Assembly: GCA_017430085.1 (NCBI GenBank)
Contig: JAFRNR010000014.1
Location: 43,099 to 107,098, forward strand
Direction of reading: 5' to 3'
Origin: Lachnospiraceae bacterium
Lineage (GTDB): Bacteria; Bacillota; Clostridia; Lachnospirales; Lachnospiraceae
DNA length: 64,000 nucleotides
The notes below the pieces were generated by a model that worked only from the letters and a program-made list of their open reading frames with translations, was not told the origin of the DNA and made no database searches. The position numbers were made by a program, and so were the translations under genes. How positions within the stretch are numbered: the first letter of the stretch is position 1; every line of letters starts with the position of its first letter. Of this stretch, positions 51,966-59,684 are shown piece by piece.

Positions 51966-52685
51966 TCAAACGTTCTTATTGTACAGCCGGTCCTTCGACC
52001 GCCCGTTCTTCACGTTCACGCTGACCACGTACAGCGAGATCTTGTTGTTCGCGTCCAGCGAATTCCACAGCGTATCGCACCACGCGTCAAAATCATCCTC
52101 CATCGCCACGCGCTCCGGCTCGCCCTGGAAAGCGGGCAGCGGATTGCCGTCGCACACGTAGGTGTGCAGGAAATGGCCCAGCCCCGGGATGCCCGGATAC
52201 GCAAAATGATAGCGGGCACAGGCGCTTCCGGCCTCATCCGCGCTCTTTAAGATGCTCATCTCGTAATTGAAATTCCGCGGCTCGAAATTCAGCACCGCGC
52301 TGATGCGGGGCGTAAAATTCGGCCCGTCCGGCTCGAACTCGCGGCCCGTCAGCGACTCCGCGAACCCCTTGCCCTCCAGGAACCCGTCGCGCACCGTATC
52401 CGTCTGGTCCCCGTTCGTCACGATCAGATGATTCTTAAACTGCCGCAGCGCCGCGTAAATGATCAGGCTCGGATCCACCACCTTCGACGGATCGAACGGT
52501 TCCGTAAACACCGCCCCGTCCTTCTTCACGAAGATCCGGTTCCGCGAATTCACGCTCCGCCCCATGATAAAATACGCCGCCACCGCATTCTCGCCGTCCG
52601 GCGTCATCCCCACGATGATCCCCCGTCCGGGATACGTATTCCACACCAGCAGCTCCGTCAGCGACTTCTTGTCATAAATACCCAT
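51966..52685 (-). CDS. PurO-type IMP cyclohydrolase
   Basis: A 239-aa protein of the IMP cyclohydrolase-like family: YPGRGIIVGMTPDGENAVAAYFIMGRSVNSRNRIF near the N-terminus and NGDQTDTVRDG, GPNFTPRISAV, SLYVVSVNV further on. It would close FAICAR to IMP, the step missing from the stand-alone transformylase next to it. I start at 52685 (MGIYDKKS), where AGGAGGG lies 5 nt upstream; the frame to 52754 runs through repeat A. Family assignment is from these motifs and context. Confidence 0.88.
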   Translation of the reverse strand: MGIYDKKSLTELLVWNTYPGRGIIVGMTPDGENAVAAYFIMGRSVNSRNRIFVKKDGAVFTEPFDPSKVVDPSLIIYAALRQFKNHLIVTNGDQTDTVRDGFLEGKGFAESLTGREFEPDGPNFTPRISAVLNFEPRNFNYEMSILKSADEAGSACARYHFAYPGIPGLGHFLHTYVCDGNPLPAFQGEPERVAMEDDFDAWCDTLWNSLDANNKISLYVVSVNVKNGRSKDRLYNKNV

Positions 52686-52739
52686 GATACCCTCCTGTGC
52701 AGTCAATATATGATCAATGTTAAGTAATACCTCATTCCC

Positions 52740-52765
52740 GGGCCGTTGAAACAACGGCCCCTACG
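52740..52765 (+). repeat. Palindromic repeat family A, copy 4
   Basis: GGGCCGTTG-AAA-CAACGGCCC then CTACG, upstream of purO within the operon. Identical to copy 6 over 26 bases. Confidence 0.85.
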
Positions 52766-52826
52766 ACAAACCCATGATCTACAGTCCTTCATAGAGCCAA
52801 ACATATACACCCAAGCAGCGACCCGG

Positions 52827-52880
52827 CTCAACAATACTTTTCGATACCCCTTTTTCGGGGTGAGAAAAGTTTTCGTTGAG
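52827..52880. repeat. Purine-operon hairpin 4
   Basis: 54-nt unit: outer stem CTCAAC/GTTGAG, AATACTTTTC..GAGAAAAGT, inner stem TACCCC/GGGGTG. Lies in the 337-bp gap between purN and purO, away from the tandem array. Confidence 0.88.
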
Positions 52881-52977
52881 ACGGGAGCAGAAGCAGCAAT
52901 TCCGCGCCTGCCTGCGGTCCCCGGTGGGGAGGCCGCCCGGGTTGTGGGAAAGCGGGCCCGGAGGACGACGAGCTCAG

Positions 52978-53031
52978 CCGGACAATACTTTCGAAAGCCC
53001 CTTTTGCGGGGCTGAGAAAGTTTTAGTCCGG
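52978..53031. repeat. Purine-operon hairpin 5
   Basis: 54-nt unit: outer stem CCGGAC/GTCCGG, AATACTTTC..GAGAAAGT with a shortened A/T arm, inner stem AGCCCC/GGGGCT. Its right arm forms the last codons and stop of purN (stop 53023-53025). Confidence 0.85.
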
Positions 53032-53649
53032 ATGAGCGGGGGCTTCAGCCAGGTCTTTTGCCACAAGTTCCAGGGCGGCGGGGAGCAGTTTCCACTCGGC
53101 TTGCCGCATGACCCTCTTCTGCAATCTCTCCGCCGTATCTCCTGCCAACACTCTCACCGCCTTCTGCGCCATGATCGGCCCCCCGTCCGCCACCTCATTC
53201 ACAAAATGCACCGTCGCCCCCGTCACCTTGACGCCCCTCTCCAGCGCCGCCTCATGCACCTTCAGCCCGTAAAACCCTTCCCCGCAAAACGCCGGGATCA
53301 GGGCCGGATGTACATTGATGATGCGGTTCGGGTACCGCCGGACGAACTCCGCGCTGAGGATGGACAGAAAGCCCGCGAGGACGATGACCTCGATCTGATA
53401 CTCTTCCAGTTTCTGCAGCAGCGCCGCCTCGAACGCCTCCTGGCTCCCCAGCGTTTTCCGGCTCACGGCAAAAGCGGGAATGCCGGCCGCGGCCGCGCGC
53501 TCCAGCGCGTAGACGCCCTCCTTGGAGGACAGCACCAGGTCCAGGGACGCGTGGGGGATCTCCCCCCGGCGGGAGGCGTCGATGATGGCCTGCAGGTTGG
53601 TCCCGCCCCCGGAGACCAGGATGGCGGTACGGATACGGTTGTCAGCCAT
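53023..53649 (-). CDS. purN: Phosphoribosylglycinamide formyltransferase PurN
   Basis: Formyl-THF-dependent GAR transformylase of 208 aa. Motifs: ILVSGGGTNLQAIIDA, IINVHPALIPAF with the catalytic Asn and His, and HFVNEVADGGPIMAQ with the catalytic Asp. The C-terminus ends in a codon run contributed by hairpin 5. It needs 10-formyl-THF, the likely link to the neighbouring formate channel. Confidence 0.96.
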   Translation of the reverse strand: MADNRIRTAILVSGGGTNLQAIIDASRRGEIPHASLDLVLSSKEGVYALERAAAAGIPAFAVSRKTLGSQEAFEAALLQKLEEYQIEVIVLAGFLSILSAEFVRRYPNRIINVHPALIPAFCGEGFYGLKVHEAALERGVKVTGATVHFVNEVADGGPIMAQKAVRVLAGDTAERLQKRVMRQAEWKLLPAALELVAKDLAEAPAHPD

Positions 53650-53667
53650 AGTTGCCCTCGTTCATGC

Positions 53668-53692
53668 GGACCGATGAAACATCGGCCCCTAC
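53668..53692 (+). repeat. Palindromic repeat family A, copy 5
   Basis: GGACCGATG-AAA-CATCGGCCC then CTAC. Its CTA provides the TAG stop codon of the formate channel gene (53689-53691). Confidence 0.8.
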
Positions 53693-54279
53693 TTTAGTTT
53701 CGCGTAAAACAGGATCCGATCGAACAGCAGCGCGCCGACCGAATTCCCGGCCAGCACGATCAGCAGGAACAGCAGCACTTTGCCTGAAAACAGCCCGGCC
53801 GCCGCGAAATAGAAAATGTCTGCAATGGAATGCTCGTACCCGCTCAGGATGAACACCGGGATCCCGATCACGATGCCCAGCACCGTCTTCTTGTCCCGGA
53901 ACAGGTTCACCGCGATATAGACCAGCATGCCGCAGAATATCGCGCGGATCAGGGTCTCGCCCGCAGGCTGCTCCAGCTTAAACCCGCACAGTTCCCGCGC
54001 TGCGTCGGCCTTCAGGGACATGAGCGCGAGGCCGACCAGGACGGAGCCGCTCACGTTGCCCAGCAGGCCGGCAAACAGTTCCGCCACGGCGCCTTTCTTC
54101 CGGTCGAACAGATAACCCACGCGGCCGGTGTACAGGTTGGCGCCGTAAAAACAGACCGCGAGCAGGCCGATGGTGAAGCCCACGGCACCGACGACCTTGT
54201 CGCTCGTCGACAGGAAAACGCCGCCGCCCAGGCTCACGAGAAGTCCGGCCAGAATGCCGGAAAAAACGTTCTTCAGCAT
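53689..54279 (-). CDS. Formate/nitrite transporter family channel
   Basis: Membrane protein of 196 aa with about six helices, shorter than most FNT members (250-285). Family features are [34 protein letters not shown] and the late [15 protein letters not shown] block, matching the FocA GxEHxxANM-type region. It overlaps purM by 7 nt, so it is co-translated in a purine operon. The likely role is formate import or export for formyl-THF supply to PurN and PurH'. Nitrite transport is the alternative but has no support here. Confidence 0.87.
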   Translation of the reverse strand: MLKNVFSGILAGLLVSLGGGVFLSTSDKVVGAVGFTIGLLAVCFYGANLYTGRVGYLFDRKKGAVAELFAGLLGNVSGSVLVGLALMSLKADAARELCGFKLEQPAGETLIRAIFCGMLVYIAVNLFRDKKTVLGIVIGIPVFILSGYEHSIADIFYFAAAGLFSGKVLLFLLIVLAGNSVGALLFDRILFYAKLK

Positions 54280-55316
54280 AACACCACCTTATCTTCCGAT
54301 TCGACGATCTCCCCGATCACGTATGCGTTTTCGCCCGCGCCGCGCAGCACCGCGAGCGCCTTTTCCGCGTCCGCGGCCGCCACGACGATGCTCATGCCCA
54401 CGCCCATGTTGAACGTGTTGAACATGTCGCGCTCCGGGATCCCGCCTTTCTCCTGCAGCAGGCGGAAGATGGCCGGGACCTGCACGTCCGCCTTGCGGAT
54501 CCGCGCGCCCAGGCCGTCCGGGATGCTCCGCGGGATGTTCTCGTAAAAGCCGCCGCCCGTGATATGCGAGATGCCTTTCACGTCGGCCTGCGCCAGCAGC
54601 GACAGCACCGGTTTCACGTAAATGCGGGTCGGGGTCAGCAGGACCTCGCCCAGGGAGCGGCCGTCCAGTTCCGGCACCGGGGCGCTTAAGTCCGCGTGTT
54701 CCACGTCGAAGACCTTGCGCACCAGCGAAAAGCCGTTGGAGTGGAGGCCGGAGGAAGCCAGGGCGATGACGATATCGCCGGCCTGCATCCGGTCATGGTC
54801 GATGATTTTCTTCTTATCCACGATCCCGACGGAGAAGCCCGCCAGGTCGTAATCGTCCGGGGCCATGGTCCCGGGATGCTCCGCGGTCTCGCCGCCGATC
54901 AGGGCGCAGCCGGCCTGCACGCAGCCTTCCGCCACGCCGGCCACCAGGTCCGCGACCTTCTCCGGCACGTTGCGGCCGATCGCGATATAGTCCAGGAAAA
55001 ACAGGGGCTTCGCGCCGCAGCAGATGATGTCGTTGACGCACATCGCCACGCAGTCGATGCCCACCGTGTCATTCCGGCCCAGGAGCTGGGCGATGCGCTG
55101 CTTCGTGCCCACACCGTCCGTGCCGGAGACCAGCACGGGCTCCTCCATGCCGGCCAGGTCCGGGGCGAACAGGCCGCCGAAGCCGCCGATGTCCGAGACC
55201 ACGCCGGGGATGAAAGTGCGCTCCACGTGCTTCTTCATGAGCTTCACGCCTTCATAGCCCGCTTCGATATTCACGCCCGCCGCCGCGTAGGAGGCGCTGT
55301 GGGATCTCTCCGCCAT
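54273..55316 (-). CDS. purM: Phosphoribosylformylglycinamidine cyclo-ligase PurM
   Basis: AIR synthase of 347 aa. Motifs: [70 protein letters not shown] and [21 protein letters not shown]. It starts 3 nt after the purF stop. No irregularities. Confidence 0.97.
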   Translation of the reverse strand: MAERSHSASYAAAGVNIEAGYEGVKLMKKHVERTFIPGVVSDIGGFGGLFAPDLAGMEEPVLVSGTDGVGTKQRIAQLLGRNDTVGIDCVAMCVNDIICCGAKPLFFLDYIAIGRNVPEKVADLVAGVAEGCVQAGCALIGGETAEHPGTMAPDDYDLAGFSVGIVDKKKIIDHDRMQAGDIVIALASSGLHSNGFSLVRKVFDVEHADLSAPVPELDGRSLGEVLLTPTRIYVKPVLSLLAQADVKGISHITGGGFYENIPRSIPDGLGARIRKADVQVPAIFRLLQEKGGIPERDMFNTFNMGVGMSIVVAAADAEKALAVLRGAGENAYVIGEIVESEDKVVLC

Positions 55317-55319
55317 GTC

Positions 55320-56744
55320 TTACTCCTTTCCGTTCCAGCAATAGGTGCAGAGCTGCTCCGGGGGCAGGCCGATCGCGCCGACCACCCCGTCCAGCGTCTG
55401 GAAATCCAGGGACGCGAAATTGAATTTTTCACTGATGGCCTTCCGCAGCGCCTTGCCGCGCTCCGTCGTGCCGTCGCTGTATTCCGGGATGTGCTGCAGC
55501 CCTTCTTCGCCCTCCAGTTCCATGATCACGCGGCGCGCGATCAGTTCCATGTCGGAGACGGAGCGGCTGAAATTCAGGAATTTGCAGCCGTACATGATGG
55601 GCGGGCAGGCCGAGCGCATGTGCACGGTCTTCGCGCCGCTCTCGTACAGGAAATCCACGGTCTCCTTGAGCTGCGTGCCGCGGACGATGGAGTCGTCCAC
55701 GAAGAGCAGGTTTTTGCCTTCGATGAGTTCCTTCACCGGGATCTGCTTCATTTTCGCGATATGCTCGCGGTCCGCCTGCGTGGGCGGCATGAAGCTGCGG
55801 TTCCAGGTCGGGGTGTATTTGATAAAAGCCCGCGCGAACGGCAGATGGCTCTCGTTGGAGAAGCCGATGGCGTGGGGCGTTCCGGAATCCGGCACGCCGC
55901 CGACGTAGTCGATGTGCAGATCCGGCAGGGTCTCCGCTTCATTCTGCGCCATGACGGCGCCGTTGCGGTAGCGCATGGCTTCCACGCTGACGCCCTCGTA
56001 GACGGCGGTCGGAAAGCCGAAATAACTCCACAGGAAGGCGCATACGCGCTTTTCCTTACCGGGAGTCGCCAGCTGTTCAATGCCGTCCGGGGTGATCCGC
56101 ACGATCTCGCCCGGGCCCAGCTCGCGCTCGTCCTCGAAGCCCAGTTTGTGGTAGGCGAAGGCCTCGAAACTGACCGCATAGCCGTCTTCGCGGCGGCCGA
56201 TCTGGACCGGCAGGCGGCCGAAGCGGTCGCGGGCCGCGACCAGGGATCCGTCGTCCATCAGAATCAGGATGGAGGCGGTGCCGTCGATCTGCGCGTGTGC
56301 GAAATGGATGCCCTCGGCCAGCGTCGGCTTTTCGCTGATCAGGGCCGCCACCAGCTCGGTGTTGTTGATCCGGCCGCCGGACATGGCCGCCATGTGCGTG
56401 CCGGACAGGTCCAGGTAGCGGGCGATCAGTTCCTCCGCATTGTTGATGACGCCGGTGATGCAGATCGCGTAATTCCCGTGGCGCGAGCGCATGAGCAGCG
56501 GCTGCGGGTCGGTGTCGCTGATGCAGCCGATCGCGCTGGCGCCGTGCATCTCGGAGAAGATCTCCGTGAAGCGGGTCCGGAACGGGGCGTTTTCGATGCT
56601 GTGGATGGTGCGCTGCAGGCCGTCCTGCGGGTTCCAGGCCGCCATGCCGGCGCGCTTGGTCCCCAGGTGGGAGTGGTAGTCCACGCCGAAGAAAACGTCC
56701 GCGAGACATTCATTTTTTGAGGTGATGCCGAAGAATCCGCCCAT
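55320..56744 (-). CDS. purF: PurF amidophosphoribosyltransferase with degenerate glutaminase site
   Basis: PRPP amidotransferase of 474 aa, the first committed purine step. The phosphoribosyltransferase half is intact: LLFVDDSIVRGTQ (PRPP loop) and MRSACPPIMYGC. The N-terminal Ntn-hydrolase half keeps its fold (DYHSHLGTKRAGMA) but the protein starts MGGFFGIT, so the catalytic Cys1 of the canonical CGVFGI is Gly. The oxyanion segment NGN reads TGVINN. The ATG at 56744 has AAGGAGG upstream, and no alternative start restores a Cys. It may use free ammonia. A GGGCGG/CCGCCC hairpin lies between purC and this gene. Confidence 0.93.
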   Translation of the reverse strand: MGGFFGITSKNECLADVFFGVDYHSHLGTKRAGMAAWNPQDGLQRTIHSIENAPFRTRFTEIFSEMHGASAIGCISDTDPQPLLMRSRHGNYAICITGVINNAEELIARYLDLSGTHMAAMSGGRINNTELVAALISEKPTLAEGIHFAHAQIDGTASILILMDDGSLVAARDRFGRLPVQIGRREDGYAVSFEAFAYHKLGFEDERELGPGEIVRITPDGIEQLATPGKEKRVCAFLWSYFGFPTAVYEGVSVEAMRYRNGAVMAQNEAETLPDLHIDYVGGVPDSGTPHAIGFSNESHLPFARAFIKYTPTWNRSFMPPTQADREHIAKMKQIPVKELIEGKNLLFVDDSIVRGTQLKETVDFLYESGAKTVHMRSACPPIMYGCKFLNFSRSVSDMELIARRVIMELEGEEGLQHIPEYSDGTTERGKALRKAISEKFNFASLDFQTLDGVVGAIGLPPEQLCTYCWNGKE

Positions 56745-56810
56745 GCCGGGCCTCCTTTTCAGAGCAGGTTTAGAGCAGGGCGGACCTTGCGGCCCGCCCT
56801 TCAGTCAGAT

Positions 56811-57497
56811 TTATGCAAAGAACAGTTTGGAAAGCTCCATCGGCTGGATGTACTGGCCGTCCTTGTAGACGCGCATGTTGCCGGAGGCGATCTCGTCGAT
56901 CAGCATGACTTCGCCGTCCGCGTCGTAGCCGAATTCGAACTTGATGTCGTACAGGTCCAGGCCGCGCTTCTTCATCTCGTCCGCGACCACGGCCGTGATC
57001 TGCTGCGTCTGGGCCTTGATGTCGTCGTACTGCTTCTCGGTCATGATCCCGAGCACGACCAGGCCGTCCTTCGTCACCAGCGGGTCGCCCTTGGCGTCGT
57101 TCTTGAAGGTCATCTCGACGTAGAAAGGAAGTTCGGCGCCCTCTTCCACGTATTCTTCGTAGCGGCGGAAGAAGCTGCCCACGGCGCGCAGGCGGCAGAT
57201 GACTTCCAGGCCGCGGCCGAAGACCTTGGCGGGCAGGACTTCCATCGTGGTATTCTCCAGGTCGGCGCTGACGTAGTGCGTCCGGACGCCGGCCGCTTTC
57301 AGCTTCTCAAAGAAGTAGATGGACATGCGCAGGTTGACGTCGCCCACGCCTTCGATCGTCAGGCCGACGGTGTTCATGCCGGGGTCGAAGACGCCGTCCT
57401 CGCCGGTGCAGTCATCTTTGAACTTCAGCAGGTAGTTGCCGTTTTCCAGGGCGTACACGTTTTTGGTTTTGCCGGTGTAGACCAGTTTGCGTTCCAT
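56811..57497 (-). CDS. purC: Phosphoribosylaminoimidazolesuccinocarboxamide synthase PurC
   Basis: SAICAR synthetase of 228 aa. Motifs: [44 protein letters not shown] and [24 protein letters not shown]. Complete and typical. Second in the operon after purE. Confidence 0.97.
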   Translation of the reverse strand: MERKLVYTGKTKNVYALENGNYLLKFKDDCTGEDGVFDPGMNTVGLTIEGVGDVNLRMSIYFFEKLKAAGVRTHYVSADLENTTMEVLPAKVFGRGLEVICRLRAVGSFFRRYEEYVEEGAELPFYVEMTFKNDAKGDPLVTKDGLVVLGIMTEKQYDDIKAQTQQITAVVADEMKKRGLDLYDIKFEFGYDADGEVMLIDEIASGNMRVYKDGQYIQPMELSKLFFA

Positions 57498-57533
57498 AAA
57501 TTTTCTCCTTGCTATTCTTTTTATGAATGAATT

Positions 57534-58016
57534 TTAAAGGGATAACTGTCTGTCCTTCTCCCGCACCGCTTCGGCTTCCGCCGCGCGGCGGGCGTCCAGT
57601 TTCGCAGCCAGGGCTTCGTCACTGACGGCCAGGATCTGTGCGGCCAGCAGGGCTGCGTTCACGGCGCCGTCGATCGCGACGGTCGCGACCGGGATGCCTC
57701 GGGGCATCTGGACCGTGGAAAGCAGGGCGTCCATGCCGTCCAGCACGGACGATTTGAGCGGGATGCCGATGACCGGCAGCGTGGTGTTCGCCGCCAGGGC
57801 GCCCGCCAGATGGGCCGCCATCCCGGCCGCCGCGATGATCGCGCCGAAGCCGTCCGCCCGCGCGTTTACCGCAAAGTCCCGAGCTTCCGCCGGCGTGCGG
57901 TGCGCGGAGTAAATATGCACTTCATACGGGATCTCCAGCGCAATCAAAGTATCGACAGCCTTCCGCACCACCGACAGATCGCTGTCGCTTCCCATAATGA
58001 TACCGATTTTCTTCAT
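57534..58016 (-). CDS. purE: N5-carboxyaminoimidazole ribonucleotide mutase PurE
   Basis: PurE of 160 aa: [26 protein letters not shown] with the catalytic His, [17 protein letters not shown] and [29 protein letters not shown] class I-like sequence. No purK is present in the window, so either class II chemistry, a distant purK, or spontaneous carboxylation must supply the substrate. AGAGAGG lies upstream of the start. First gene after the ZTP riboswitch. Confidence 0.95.
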   Translation of the reverse strand: MKKIGIIMGSDSDLSVVRKAVDTLIALEIPYEVHIYSAHRTPAEARDFAVNARADGFGAIIAAAGMAAHLAGALAANTTLPVIGIPLKSSVLDGMDALLSTVQMPRGIPVATVAIDGAVNAALLAAQILAVSDEALAAKLDARRAAEAEAVREKDRQLSL

Positions 58017-58047
58017 AATATCCTCTCTTCCGAATCAGAAGCAGAAA

Positions 58048-58083
58048 TAAAAAAGCACAGCAAAACAACCTGTTTTCCTGCGC
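58048..58083 (-). terminator. Terminator of the ZTP-riboswitch leader
   Basis: GCGCAGGAAAAC-AGGTT-GTTTTGCTGTGC (one mismatch, one G-U), then TTTTTTA on the minus strand. The 5' arm shares GCGCA with the 3' end of the aptamer, so ligand binding and termination are mutually exclusive. Confidence 0.85.
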
Positions 58084-58147
58084 CCAGACGGTCGGCTTTC
58101 CATTTCTCTGTTCCCCCGGGGTGCTCCCCTATCCGTCAGTCGCAAAG
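58079..58147 (-). ncRNA. ZTP (pfl) riboswitch
   Basis: On the minus strand: GCGACTGACGGA, GGGGAGCACCCCGGGGG, then GCCGACCGTCTGGGCGCA. These match the conserved pfl/ZTP core (ACTGgCGg and CCGcCTGGGCa with the pseudoknot). It lies between the purE promoter and a terminator, so ZTP or ZMP binding should disrupt the terminator and raise purine gene expression when 10-formyl-THF is short. Identity is inferred by eye from the conserved blocks. Confidence 0.85.
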
Positions 58148-58169
58148 AAACGCCTCTGTTTACGGTATC

Positions 58170-58199
58170 AGTATAGCGACCGCGGGGGGAGACTGTCAA
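58170..58199 (-). promoter_or_regulatory. Promoter of the purine operon
   Basis: TTGACA (revcomp of 58194-58199), an 18-nt spacer and TATACT (revcomp of 58170-58175), 23 nt upstream of the ZTP aptamer. Confidence 0.82.
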
Positions 58200-58264
58200 G
58201 GGGAAAGCGCCTTTTAATAATGAGAATTAGGCGCGTTTTTCCTTTTATTCCCAAGTAAAACCGC

Positions 58265-58294
58265 TTGCAATCCGACGCGGCGTTATGCTATATT
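58265..58294 (+). promoter_or_regulatory. Promoter of the BMP lipoprotein gene
   Basis: TTGCAA (58265-58270), an 18-nt spacer and TATATT (58289-58294). The leader contains a GGCCTGCCG/CGGCAAGGCC hairpin. Confidence 0.72.
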
Positions 58295-58349
58295 ACTCCT
58301 GAATATGGCCTGCCGTACGGCAAGGCCAAAAACTATGGAGGAAGAACTA

Positions 58350-59465
58350 ATGAAGAAGATCCTGGCACTGACTTTATCCCTTTGCCTGATCCTGGGTCTG
58401 GCTGCCTGCGGCGGCTCGACCGACACCACCACGGCTGCTCCCGAGACCACCAAGGCTCAGGACCAGACCACGGCTGCCCCTGAAACCACCAAGGCCCCCG
58501 AGACCACCAAGGCCCCCGAGACCACCGCGGCTCCCGCTGCGAAGATCAAGGTCGGCATGGTCACCGACGTAGGCGGCGTGAACGACCAGTCCTTCAACCA
58601 GACTTCCTGGGAAGGCCTGCAGGCTCTGGCCGCGGAAGACAGCAGCTTCGAAGTGAAGTATCTGGAATCCAAGACCGACGCTGACTATCAGACCAACATC
58701 AACACCTTCATCGACGACGGCTATGACCTGATCATCTGCGTGGGCTACATGCTGGCCGATGCCACCAAGGAAGCTGCCGAAGCCAACCCCAACCAGAAGT
58801 TCGCCATCATCGACGACTCCACCTGCGCTGACCTGCCCAACGTTGCCTGCCTGATGTTCGCTCAGGAGCAGGCCTCCTACCTGGTAGGTCTGGTTGCCGG
58901 TTCCGTGACCAAGAGCAAAACCGTCGGTTACGTCCAGGGCATGGTCTCCGATACCATGAACCTGTTCGGCATCGGCTACATCACCGGCGTCCTGGAAGTC
59001 TGCCCTGACGCTCAGGTCCTGCAGTACAACGCCAACAACTTCGGCGACATCCCCGGCGGCAACACCGCTGCCAAGGACATGATCACCAAGGGCGCTGACG
59101 TCATCTACCACGCCGCGGGCGGCACCGGTATGGGCGTCATCAATGCCTGCGACGAAGCCGGCATCTGGGCCATCGGCGTAGATACCGACCAGTCCCCTCT
59201 GGCTCCCGAGCACGTGATCACCTCCGCCATGAAGCGCGTGGACGTGGCTTCCCAGGACATCTCCAAGGCTGTCAAGGACGGCAAGTTCACCGCCGGCGTA
59301 CATCTGTATGACCTGTCCAACGGCGGCGTGGACCTGGCTCCTACCCGGACCCATATCCCGGCCGAAGTGCTGCAGCTGGTCGAAGAGAAGAAGGCCGCCA
59401 TCATTGCCGGTCAGTTCAAGGTCCCGACCACTGTCGACGAGTGCCCTGCCTTCACGCTGAAATAA
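58350..59465 (+). CDS. BMP family nucleoside-binding lipoprotein
   Basis: Substrate-binding lipoprotein of 371 aa. The signal peptide ends LILGLAAC, with lipidated Cys near residue 20. A Thr/Pro-rich tether of repeated APETTKAPETT follows (about 25-62). The PnrA/BMP domain then has VGMVTDVGGVNDQSFNQ, EQASYLVGLVAGS, VGYVQGM and GADVIYHAAGGTG. The start at 58350 has GGAGG upstream. It is monocistronic with its own terminator, but the ABC genes for the same importer follow. It most likely binds purine nucleosides. Confidence 0.94.
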   Translation: MKKILALTLSLCLILGLAACGGSTDTTTAAPETTKAQDQTTAAPETTKAPETTKAPETTAAPAAKIKVGMVTDVGGVNDQSFNQTSWEGLQALAAEDSSFEVKYLESKTDADYQTNINTFIDDGYDLIICVGYMLADATKEAAEANPNQKFAIIDDSTCADLPNVACLMFAQEQASYLVGLVAGSVTKSKTVGYVQGMVSDTMNLFGIGYITGVLEVCPDAQVLQYNANNFGDIPGGNTAAKDMITKGADVIYHAAGGTGMGVINACDEAGIWAIGVDTDQSPLAPEHVITSAMKRVDVASQDISKAVKDGKFTAGVHLYDLSNGGVDLAPTRTHIPAEVLQLVEEKKAAIIAGQFKVPTTVDECPAFTLK

Positions 59466-59481
59466 TTCAGTGAGGATGCGA

Positions 59482-59510
59482 GGAGCGGCCCGAAAGGCCG
59501 CTCCTTTTTT
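59482..59510 (+). terminator. Terminator of the BMP gene
   Basis: Perfect 9-bp stem GGAGCGGCC/GGCCGCTCC with a 5-nt loop, then TTTTTT. Confidence 0.93.
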
Positions 59511-59554
59511 GTTGCCGTACCATCCGTTTTATACGGGTTTCTCTCCGTGTTTTC

Positions 59555-59580
59555 GGGCCGTTGAAACAACGGCCCCTACG
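59555..59580 (+). repeat. Palindromic repeat family A, copy 6
   Basis: GGGCCGTTG-AAA-CAACGGCCC then CTACG, between the BMP terminator and the ABC operon promoter. Confidence 0.85.
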
Positions 59581-59589
59581 TTTTTTTCA

Positions 59590-59618
59590 TTGACATTTTT
59601 TCTCTGACTCTGTACAAT
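59590..59618 (+). promoter_or_regulatory. Promoter of the nucleoside ABC operon
   Basis: TTGACA (59590-59595), a 17-nt spacer and TACAAT (59613-59618), a near-consensus promoter. It begins 10 nt after repeat A copy 6. Confidence 0.82.
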
Positions 59619-59684
59619 AAACTTACTTTATTATAGTCGTTTTGGGCGATCCAAAAGAAAACTGAACAAGAAGGGGGCAGACAC

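Noticed and set aside
51650..52161. Plus-strand frames across the hairpin array as small proteins
   Set aside because: They merely read through the repeats, have no ribosome binding site and no recognisable composition.
51662..53031. Hairpins as integron attC sites (CTCAAC/GTTGAG ends resemble RYYYAAC/GTTRRRY)
   Set aside because: Only two of five copies fit, the last base of the right end is wrong, copies 1, 2 and 5 have GAC/GTC ends, and no integrase or cassettes are present.
56745..56810. Terminator between purC and purF
   Set aside because: GGGCGG/CCGCCC hairpin has no T run; at most an mRNA processing or stability hairpin.
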